64,000 nt of DNA from Bathymodiolus brooksi (lineage: Eukaryota; Mollusca; Bivalvia; Mytilida; Modiolidae), in contig OY804575.1 of assembly GCA_963680875.1 (NCBI GenBank), positions 28,920,494 to 28,984,493 of the forward strand, read 5' to 3'. The stretch's first letter is position 1. Each line of letters begins with the position of its first letter. The notes under the pieces were generated by a model. That model searched no databases. It was not told the origin of the DNA and was given only the letters and a program-made list of their open reading frames with translations. A program made the translations under genes and the position numbers. Of this stretch, positions 11,501 through 23,500 are shown one piece after another.

Positions 11501-14500
11501 TTAACTATAGTCATCGTTCTCAATATGTTTAGGCCCTTTGACTTTAACTATAGTCATCGTTCTCAATATGCTTAGGCCCTTTGACTTTAATTATAGTCAT
11601 CGTTCTCAATATGCTTAGGCCCTTTGAGTTTAACTAATGTCATCGTTCTCAATATGCTTAGGCCCTTTGAATTTAACTATAGTCATCGTTCTGAATATGT
11701 TTAGGCCCTTTGAATTTAACTAATGTCATCGTTCTGAATATGTTTAGGCCCTTTGAATTTAACTAATGTCATCGTTCTCAATATGCTTAGACCCTTTGAC
11801 TTTAACTATAGTCATCGTTCTCAATATGCTTAGGCCCTTTGACTTTAGCTATAGTCATCATTCTCAATATGCTTAGGCCCTTTGAATTTAACAATAGTCA
11901 TCGTTCTCAATATGCTTAGTCCCTTTGATTTTAATTATTGTCATCGTTCTCAGTATGCTTATGTCCTTTGACTTTAACTATAGTCATCGTTCTCAATATG
12001 CTTAGGCCCTTTGACTTTAGCTATAGTCATCATTCTCAATATGCTTAGGCCCTTTGAATTTAACAATAGTCATCGTTCTCAATATGCTTAGTCCCTTTGA
12101 TTTTAATTATTGTCATCGTTCTCAGTATGCTTATGTCCTTTGACTTTAACTATAGTCATCGTTCTCAATATGTTTAGGCCCTTTGACTTTATTGCTCTTA
12201 AGGATTTTAGAATTATTTGGTTTTCCAATCTTTCGGCTTTGAGTGAACCTGGTGAAGGGTATTACAGAACCGCGTCGTGTGCACTAAATTTGATATATAC
12301 GTTTTTCCTTTTTTATATTATAAAATCTTTACGATTTATTTTCGATTTAAAGTTCTGATTTAAAATTTCAGCTATAAAATGACATCATCGCATGTTCTAG
12401 TATAACATAGACCGATTTGGATAAATTTTCCGTTTTGAATGGCCAAATCCAGTATTGTAGTGCAGGTTCGTGAGCTTCTAATTGGGTTAGTTCTCAGTCA
12501 ACACAATACTCCTTTATGTCTCCCTCTTTGGACATTTTGCATGTATAAGTTGACGCTCTCATAGCGCCTGGTCTCTGTTGTGTGCTGGGGTTGTTTGAGT
12601 TGATAGTGTTTTTTGTTTTTTTTGGTGGTTTATATATGTTTAATTTCATGTCATAATAATTATTTTCTTTTCGGATTGAGAGATTTTGTACAGTCCCTTC
12701 TATTTTTACATTTTATATGGCAACGTTGCCCACAACACAAATTCTTGTTGTAAATCCCCACTTTATCAAATATTCATTTTATTTTTAGCCAACGAACTTT
12801 GCAATGAAGGTGATCAGTATAAACAGTTCCGATAGTCGAGAACAAGAGTTATTAGACAGAGAAATACAAATTTTATCTGACATGAAGAAGTTAAAGCACG
12901 AGAATATAGTGCAATACGTAGAATGCTTCCATCTTGATGGTTATGCATACATCATTATGGAATATTGTGAAGGTGGTACATTATTTCAATACATACGCAA
13001 ACATGGAGTAGTTCCAGAGCACACTTTTGTCGATTTTGTACGGCAGATAGCATCAGGTTTGGAGGTAAGGTTTAAAAATGATAAATCCCATTTTGGCTTT
13101 ATCAATATCAAATACAGTATGACTATATACAATCCTGACAGTATTGCCTAGCAATATGTCTGTTTTTCATTTTTAGTTATTCGAAATCCCAGTAATTTTA
13201 CAAATTATATAGTGTTTTCTAACCTTTGAAAGAGAAATCAAATGAACAACATTCAGATAAATGTTGAACATTTTTGTTTTGAGGTAAATACAATATACTT
13301 ATGAATTTAAAAACACTAGATGTAAATTATATTACTTCATTAGTGATAATGTAGAAGAAAAGTTTGAAGATATCAAAGGGTAATTAGAATCACAAGCCTA
13401 TAAAGGACAGACAATATAAGGGTAATTAGAATCACAAGCCTATAAAGGACAGACAATATAAGGGTAATTAGAATCACAAGCCTATAAAGGACAGACAATA
13501 TAAGGGTAATCAGAATCACAAGCCTATAAAGGACAGACAATATAAGGGTAATTAGAATCACAAGCCTATAAAGGACAGACAATATAAGGTTAATTAGAAT
13601 CACAAGCCTATAAAAGACAGACAATATAAGGGTAATTAGAATCACAAGTCTATAAAAGACAGACAATATAAGGTTAATTAGAATCACAAGCCTATAAAAG
13701 ACAGACAATATAAGGGTAATTAGAATCACAAGCCTATAAAGGACAGACAATATAAGGTTAATTAGAATCACAAGCCTATAAAGGACAGACAATATAAGGG
13801 TAATTAGAATCACAAGCCTATAAAGGACAGACAATATAAGGACAAAGAATGACCCACAAAGCACTACACAGAAAAGTAAAAATTGGACACAAACCACAGA
13901 TAGGGTGAAGTCAGATGTTCTGGACAACACAAACCACAGATAGGGTGAAGTCATGTTCTAGACAACACAAACCACAGATAGGGTGAAGTCAGATGTTCTA
14001 GACAACACAAACCACAGATAGGGTGAAGTCAGATGTTCTAGACAACACAAACCACAGATAGGGTGAAGTAATATGTTCTGGACAATACAAACCACAGATA
14101 GGGTGAAGTCAGATGTTCTGGACAACACAAACCACAGATAGGGTGAAGTCAGATGTTCTGGACACCACAAACCACAGATAGGGTGAAGTCAGATGTTCTG
14201 GACAACACAAACCACAGATAGGGTGAAGTCAGATGCTCTGGGCAGCACAAACCACAGATAGGGTGAAGTCAGATGCTCTGGACATTTGAATTAAAGAAAA
14301 AACATCTAAATATTTGTTTTTTTTTATCACCATAATTCATTTACTTTAAAATCAAAGGGGACCGTTGTGGTCATGAACATATGATAGTTGGATTTACAAC
14401 TACCCGTGCAATCAGTGCTTATCACCACTAAAGTTGTGAGTTCGAACCCCAGTCATGGCGAGGTGTACTCGATACAACGTTATGTGATAAAGTTTGTCAG

Positions 14501-17500
14501 TTACTTGCGACAGGTCGATAGTTTTCTCCGGGTACCCCGGTTTCCTCCACCAATAAAACTGACCGCCACGATATAACTGAAATACTGTTGAAAGTGGCAT
14601 TAAACAATATAAATCTAAAAACCAAACCGAAAATCAGATATAAATTTATCACATAAAAAATTTAAAAGCAATTCTATTGAAACGCCACTCTACACATATA
14701 TGACACAATTAAAAAGAACATACGATCAGGCAAATGGATTATATTACATGCTTCATCAACATTTTACAAGGAATAATACATATTTTGTTCATACTTTGTA
14801 TGCTAAAAAATGTGAACTGATAATACACATGAGTTATAAAGGACTTTACTGCTAAGCATTGTCAATATAAATTTTGAATGGGTAGCACCAATCACAGATA
14901 AGAAACAATATTATTATCGGAACCTTCAAAACATTTAGGAGTGAGTGTTTGTTTGCTAGATGGTGTTTAGCGACACTTTCAATAATATTTCAGTTATATA
15001 ATGGTGGTCAGTTTTATTGGTGGAGGAAACCGGAGAAAACTAACGACCTGTCGCAAGTCACTGACAAACTTTATCACATAGTGTTGTACACCTCGTCCTG
15101 ATCGAGATTCGAACTCATAACGTCAGTGGTGATATGAACTGATTACATAGGTAGTTATAAATCCAACTACCATACGATCACGGCCACGACGCCCCCAATA
15201 TTTCAACTATATAATGGCTTGTACGTAGTTTTAAATGTAGTTAGGCAAACATCTGGTAATTCCATAGTATGATTGTAAAGATGTGTAAAAAAATACTTTA
15301 ATTATTGTAGAATCATTTAAAATTCCAAATATATGGATATTGTCGTTTGGTTGGAACATTGTGCATTGCAAACAAATTGATGTAATTGTTGGCTTTCATT
15401 TTAAATTTGATATCCTCTTTTTACCACATTTCCAGTTCTTTCTTTGTAAAACATCTATTGTATTAAAAGTATACAAGAGAACATAATTTAAACAAAGTAA
15501 ATAATGAAATAAATCGTATAAATCAAATGAAGTATCTCGTCCTTATCTTTAATTGAAACATGAATGCATTCTTTTCCTTTGATCTTTTCATGCTTTATAT
15601 ACCAAATTGTAACCAACAGCAAAGAACTATCAAATAATAAACGCAGATACGAGATATTGCACACTTTAAATCTGGGCTGTAGTTTTATTACTCTCGGAGA
15701 GCCGTGTAACGATCAACGATCTATATGTGATATTGCATGTCTTCATATTACAAATCATTTATACCTCGGTTTTCCGAGTTAAACGGTTGAACAATAGCAC
15801 AGATTGTTTAACCACCGTTTAACTCGGAAAACAGAGGTATAAATATTACTTATCATTAATGAACATTATAGATTTGATTTTTGATTTTTGGTGTTTTAAC
15901 GCCACTTTCAGCAATATTTCAGCTTTATCACTTGCGGCTGCGAGTCGAGTGCACCTTTTTTTGTGTAACTTACAAAGCTGGTGAACATTATAGACATTAG
16001 ATATATAGTTGTATAGTATTACTGTACATTTGTGTCGTCTTAACAACAACGATGTCAGTAGTGGAACAAGACATACCTACCCTTCCGTAGTAACTGGGTT
16101 TACCCTCTGGTTTTAATGGGGTTCGCTTTGCTCAATCTTAAGTTTTCTGTGTAGTGTTTTGTCGACCACCTTTTTTACCCTTATCTTGTGTTGTCTGTCC
16201 TTCGTTTAAAGACTCGTGATCACCCATCGATATCTTCCAGTTTTTTTCATCAATATATGACAGTGAACCGTATCACTAATGTGAAGAATACACACAGTAT
16301 ACATCGAGACCTGATATAAGAGTTTAATAATCAAATTATCAATTATTATTATTTTCCAGTTTCTTCACAGCAAACATGTGTTAAACAGGGACGTAAAAAG
16401 TAAAAACATTTTAATAACTGATTTCAAGTATCTTAAGATAGCTGGTGTTGCCAGGTATGTTGGTACATAATATGTTTAAAAACAATAAGAATATATAACT
16501 GCTATTTCTGTGTGTGGTATTACACTTTGTTCAATGCTGACATTTGGAAGGTATTTTCAACAAACATCATTTAGAAATGAGAAACCAGGAAATATTAAAA
16601 ATTAGGAGTTGAAAATATTTTATTTCTCATCATTTGAAGTGGTAGTCGTTGTTAGATTAATTGTTTTTTTATTGTGTTTATTTGTAAAAAATCACTTAAT
16701 ATCAAGTTTACAATGGTACGTGTTTGCTATTAGAACAATTTATTATGATACCAGTTAAGCTTAGGTTGTACATTTAAGTATTCATGAAGAGCCAATGGAT
16801 GACATTGGAGTATATTAAAACGTTCACATGTCTTTATTTTAAAATCACTGTCAAATACTGACAAAACACCATTTGTTAATATAATCCATGCATCGTGTCA
16901 TACAAGGAGTTCGAAAGATAGAGAAACTATTAAAAGTAAAATTGCAGTCTTATTCCAATGGGATTTATTTGTACCTGTCCTTGTTGATCTGCACTTTTTT
17001 TCCCCATTTAATAATGAAAACGTAGTTCTAATTCTAATGTACACAACCTGTTTCTGCAATAACTTTCATCACCAGTCAATAGATTTGAAAGCTTACTAAT
17101 TTACAAGTCTTTGGAAGCAATTCAATCGAAGGGCTTAAACAGGATAATTGGCTAATGTTACCTATACCCGAGGGAGGAGCTAAGGTTACCTATACCTGAG
17201 GGAGAAGCTAAGGTTAACAATGCCTGAGGGAGGAGCTAAGGGTATCTATGCCTGAGAGAGGAGCTAAGGTTACCTATATCTGAGGGAGGAGCTAAGGTTA
17301 CATATACCTGAGGGAGGAGCTAACGGTACCTATGCCTGAGGGAGGAGCTAAGGTTACATAATCCTGAGGGAGGAGCTAATGTTACCTATACCTGAGGGAG
17401 GAGCTAATGTTACCTATACCTGAGGGAGGAGCTAAGGTTATTTATGCCTGAGGGAGGAGCTAAGGTTACCTATACCTGAGGGAGGAGCTAATGTTACCTA

Positions 17501-20500
17501 TACCTGAGGGAGGAGCTAAGGGTACCTATGCCTGAGGGAGGAGCTAAGGTTACCTATGCATGAGGGAGAAGCTAAGGTTACATATGCCTGAGGGAGAAGC
17601 TAAGGGTACCTATACCTGAGGGAGGAGCTAAGGTTACCTATATCTGAAAGAGGAGCTAAGATTATCTATACCTGAGGGAGGAGCTAAGGTTACCTATGCC
17701 TGAGGGAGGAACTAAGGGTACCTATGCCTGAGGGAGGAGCTAAGGTTACCTATACCTGAGGGAGGAGCTAAGGGTACCTATGCCTGAGGGAGGAGATAAG
17801 GGTACATATACCTGAGGGAGGAGCTAAGGGTACATATGCCTGAGGGAGGAGCTAAGGTTACCTATGCCTGCGGGAGGATCTAAGGTTACCTATGCATGCG
17901 GGAGGAACTAAGGGTACCTATGCCTGAGGGAGGAGCTAAGGTTACCTATACCCGAGTGAGGAGCTAAGGGTACCTATGCCTGAGGGAGGAGCTAAGGGTA
18001 CATATGCCTGAGGGAGGAGCTAAGGGTACATATACCTGAGGGAGGAGCTAAGGTTACCTATGTCTGAGGGAGGAGCTAAGGGTACCTATGCCTGAGGGAG
18101 GAGCTAATGTTACCTATACCTGAGGGAGGGTCTAAGGTTACCTATGCCTGCGGGGGGAACTAAGGGTACCTATGCCTGAGGGAGAAGCTAATGTTGCCTA
18201 TACCTGAGGGAGGAGCTAAGGTTACCTATGCCCGAGGGAGGAGCTAAGGGTACATATGCCTGAGAGAGGAGCTAAGGTTACCTATACCTGAGGGAGCAGC
18301 TAAGGTTACCTATGCCTGAGGGAGGAGCTAAGGTTACCTATGCCTGAGGGAGGAGCTAAGGTTACCTATACCTGAGGGAGGAGCTAAGGTTACCTATACC
18401 TGAGGGAGGAGCTAAGGTTACCTATGCCTGAGGGAGGAGCTAAGGTTACCTATACATAATGGAGGAGCTAAGGTTATCTATGCATGAGGGAGGAGCTAAG
18501 GTTACCTATGCCAGAGGGAGGAGTTATGGGTACCTATGCCTGAGAGAGGGGCTAAGGTTACCTATGCCTGAGGGAGGAGCTAAGGTTACCTATGCCCGAG
18601 GGAGGATCTAAGGTTACCTATGCTTGAGGGAGGAACTAATGGTACATATGCCTGAGAGAGGAGCTAAGGTTACCTATGCCTGAGGGAGGAACTAAGGTTA
18701 CCTATACCTGAGGAAGGAGCTATGGTTACCTATGCCGGACGGAGGAGCTAAGGTTACCTATGCCTGACGGAGGAGCTAAGGGTACATATGCCTGAGGGAG
18801 GAGCTATGGTTACCTATGCCTGAGGGAGGAGCTAAGGCTACCTATACCTGAGGGAGGAGCTAAGATTACCTATGCCCGAGGGAGGAGCTAAGGTTACCTA
18901 TGCCTGAGGGAGGAGCTAAGGTTACCTATGCCTGCGGGAGGATCTAAGGTTACCTATGCCTGCGGGGGGAACTAAGGGTACCTATGCCTGAGGGAGGAGC
19001 TTAGGTTACCTATACCCGAGGGAGGAGCTAAGGGTACCTATGCCTGAGGGAGGAGCTAAGGGTACCTATGCCTGAGGGAGGAGCTAAGGGTACATATGCC
19101 TGAAAGAGGAGCTAAGGGTACATATGCCCGAGGGAGGAGCTAAGGTTACCTATGTCTGAGAGAGGAGCTAAGGGTACCTATGCCCGAGGGAGGAGCTAAT
19201 GTTACCTATACCTGAGGGAGGGTCTAAGGTTAACTATGCCTGCGGAAGGAAATAAGGGTACCTATGCCTGAGGGAGAAGCTAAGGTTGCCTATACCTGAG
19301 GGAGGAGCTAAGGTTACCTATGCCTGAGGGAGGAGCTAAGGGTACATATGCCTGAGAGAGGAGCTAAGGTTACCTATACCTGAGGGAGCGGCTAAGGTTA
19401 CCTATGCCTGAGGGAGGAGCTAAGGTTACCTATGCCTGAGGGAGGATCTAAGGTTACCTTTACCTGAGGGAGGAGCTAAGGGTACCTATGCATGAGAGAG
19501 GAGCTAAGGTTACCTATGCCTGAGGGAGGAGCTAAGGTTACCTATGCCCGAGGGAGGATCTAAGGTTACCTATTCTTGAGGGAGGAGCTAAGGTTACCTA
19601 TACCTGAGGGAGGAGCTAAGGTTACCTATGCCTGAGGGAGGAGCTAAGGGTACATATGCATGAGAGAGGAGCTAAGGTTACCTATACCTGAGGGAGCGGC
19701 TAAGGTTACCTATGCCTGAGGGAGGAGCTAAGGTTACCTATGCCTGGGGGAGGAGCTAAGGTTACCAATACCTGAGGGAGGAGCTAAGGTTACCTATACC
19801 TGAGGGAGGAGCTAAGGTTACCTATGCCTGAGGGAGGAGCTAAGATTACCTATACCTGAGGGAGGAGCTAAGGTAACCTATGCATGAGGGAGGAGCTAAG
19901 GTTACCTATGCCTGAGGGAGGAGCTAAGGGTATCTATGCCTGAGGGAGGGGCTAAAGTTACCTATGCCTGAGGGAGGAGCTAAGGTTACCTATGCCTGAG
20001 GGAGGAGCTAAGGGTACATATGACTGAGAGAGGAGCTAATGTTACCTATGCCTGAGGGAGGAGCTAAGGTTACCTATGCCTGAGGGAGGATCTAAGGTTA
20101 CCTATACCTGAGGGAGGAACTAAGGTTACCTATGCCTGAGGGAGGAGCTAAGGGTACATATGCCTGAGAGAGGAGCTAAGGTTACCTATGCCTGAGGGAG
20201 GAGCTAAGGTTACCTATGCCCGAGGGAGGATCTAAGGTTACCTATGCCTGAGGGAGGAGCTAAGGTTACCTATACCCGAGGGAGGATCTAAGGTTACCTA
20301 TGCCTGAGGGAGGAGCTAAGGGTACATATGCCTGAGAGAGGAGCTAAAGATACCTATGCCTGAGGGAGGAACTAAGGTTACCTATACCTGAGGAAAGAGC
20401 TATGGTTACCTTTGCACGAGGGAGGAGCTAAGGTTACCTATGCCCGAGGGAGGAGCTAAGGGTACATATGCCTGTGAGAGGAGCTAAAGTTACCTATTCC

Positions 20501-23500
20501 TGAGGGAGGAGCTAAGGTTACCTATGCCCGAGGGAGGATCTATGGTTACCTATGCCTGATGGAGGAGCTAAGGTTACCTATACCTGCTGGAGGAGCTAAG
20601 GTTACCTATGCCCGAGGGAGAATCTAAGGTTACCTATGCTTGAGGGAGGAGCTAAGGTTATCTATGCCTGAGGGAGGAGCTAAGGGTACATATGCCTGAG
20701 AGAGGAGCTAAGGTTACCTATACCTGAGGGAAGAGCTAAGGTTACCTATACCTGAGGGAGGAGCTAAGGTTATCTATGTCCGAGGGAGGAGCTAAGGTTA
20801 CCTATGCCTGAGGAAGGAGCTAAGGTTACCTATGCCCGAGGGAGGATCTAAGGTTACTTATGCCCGAGGGAGGATCTAAGGTTACCTATGCCTGAGGCAG
20901 GAGCTAAGGGTACATATACCTGAGAGAGGAGCTAAAGTTTCCTATGCCTGAGGGAGGAACTAAGGTTACCAATACCTGAGGAAGGAGCTAAGGTTACCTA
21001 TGACCGAGGGAGGATCTAAGGTTACCTATACCTGAGGGAGGAGCTAAGGTTACCTATACCTGAGGTAGGAGAACCTTAATTTTTAATCAATTACATTATT
21101 TAGGAACAATATATTTCAAATATTTTGCACTGTCGATTTACATAACGTATATTCAATGTACTCAATTTTTGATAGCTTGTAGTTCTATATTTGTTTGATT
21201 TGTTATAATATGATTTATTTATTTATTGCATAGTTTGTTTGTATGACTTCTTACTTAACATATTAAAATTTGACAATTATCCAATAAAAACGTACATATC
21301 AAATTTAGGGCATAACCTTCATCAGGATCTCTCAATGTCGAAATATTGGAAAGCCAAATTATACTGCATTGTTACAATATTTTATTACAGAGAAATTCCA
21401 GGTGCGATGTCAGTATTTATTAACAGTCCTCAATACATGAGCCCTGAAATGATAGCCAACAAACCATATGATGAAAAAGTATATAATAATTAATGTAACA
21501 TGCATTCAAATTTCCAACTTTGTATTTATAGCATATGTACAAATTTCCTATTGCCCATCGAAATAACATATGTACAAGGTTGTCAGACTCACGCACGGAA
21601 TATGGTTACTTCCTATATAAAGATGTTTCGCTGGAATCGGTACACTTTTTCAGCTTTGGAATAGATGATTGGATCATAGTTATTTTTATTTCAATATACC
21701 ATTTGGTGAGGATTTTACAGATTAGATATATAAATCCCGAGTTAAATTGATCATATTTTTACAAGACCTCAGCTTTTTTATCTATTTTTACCATGTGAAA
21801 ACCAATGTGATAAGGTGCAAAATTGATATGTTTCAGTTATATTTGCTTATTTTTGATTTCAATCTAATATATGAATGGGAATTCAATAACTGCATAATAT
21901 ATTAGTAGGCATGATTTTCGTTCAGTGAGTATATGAAAGAGTAGGGTTTCCATGCTGAGGTAATATATGAATATAAGGTGGTTTCCAGACATAAGTTGCT
22001 GTCGTCTTACACAATTTTACCGAATGTGATACAAGTGGTCCAACTTTGCATTTGCAGAAAATTCACAAACAAGTCAAATTTTAGAACAGACTCAGTACGC
22101 TCTTGTAACTCTTGGTTTTTTTTCAGGGGTATGTTAGCTACCTTATAACCCCAAAAAATAATGCTGTAATGATCGCGAAATAATCATTAATTTAAACAAT
22201 AGAACATATTATGACTGGTTACTAGTAATTAGATAATTTCTTGTAAATAAGTTCATGTATTTAAGCAAAAAAACTCAGTAGGCGATATTTCATTCTCATT
22301 GAATTCATGCATGGTTATTTATGTTTATACAGACTAATATTTGGAGCTTGGGCTGTACTTGCTTTGAAATGGGAACTGGTGACTACGCATTTAAGGCAGA
22401 AAACATTCAGCAAATCAGAAAGCTGGTTGAAAATGAGCAGGTATGGTTTATTCATATTTCAATACTGGCCAAATATAGAAACATCGGATAAACATATACT
22501 GACAAAGTTAATGTTTTGAAAGGAAACACCCATACACTGACAGACAAAAATAATGTTTTGACAGTGAATACTCGTTATACTGGCATATAAAAACAGTGTA
22601 ATTACAATTAATACATGCTATTATGAAAATTGAAATTGAATATGATATATTGACAGTGAACACCGGATATACTGACAAGCAAAAATGTGTTCTCTTATTT
22701 TAGCTACCTCCAATGGAGAATGCAGATTATTGTGATGATATAAAAAGGCTCATCATGTCGATGTTACAGACAGACTCAGTTAATAGACCAAATGCTAAGC
22801 TAGTATTTGATTCTATATCCTGTCACAAATGTAAAAACACAGCCATACATTCGACAAAGGAGATGTCAAAAGTTGTTCCAAAAGGTATGATTCTTTGAAA
22901 ATATTATACTTCGTATGAACAAGATATCCAATACATATTGTGTTGTGTTGTGTTTTGTTTTGTTTTTCTTCGTCTTGTGTACCTAGTTTCTCTGGATTGT
23001 CCATTTTTGATTGGTCCTACGGTTTATGTATTGTAGTTAAATTAGTCTTAACTTTAAACTTGAATTCAGTCATCATGTCGATTAATGAAAATTGTCTAAC
23101 TGTGAATAAAAATATGTTCATTCTTTTTTTTCAGAATCACCTCGAAAAAAGCAACCGAAACCATCGAATCCAGAAGACAAAGGTAATTTATATCTTAATT
23201 ATTTTAATACTTCAAGATTTATTAACCATTGTAGATTCTGGGATATCTTGCACATGTAAGATATTTCTGTTTGGATTCGTAAATATAATAATGCACGGTA
23301 TTTAATTTTTTTTTAAACCTTAGCCGATTTTGGCAATCCTGTTTAAGCCCTTTGGTTTTCTTGTCCCAAAGAGTTTTATGTTATTTAGTTTTCTAATATT
23401 TTGGCTTTGAGCTTACCGGATGAATGTTATTCCTGAAACACATTGTCGGCACTAAATTTGATATCTATGTTTTATGGATTATCTTACTTCAAACACATTA

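Noticed and set aside
13373..13954. A 193-codon hydrophobic minus-strand ORF resembling a repeated membrane protein
   Set aside because: It is the translation of the 42-bp minisatellite (also divisible by three). The same happens at 58647-58943.
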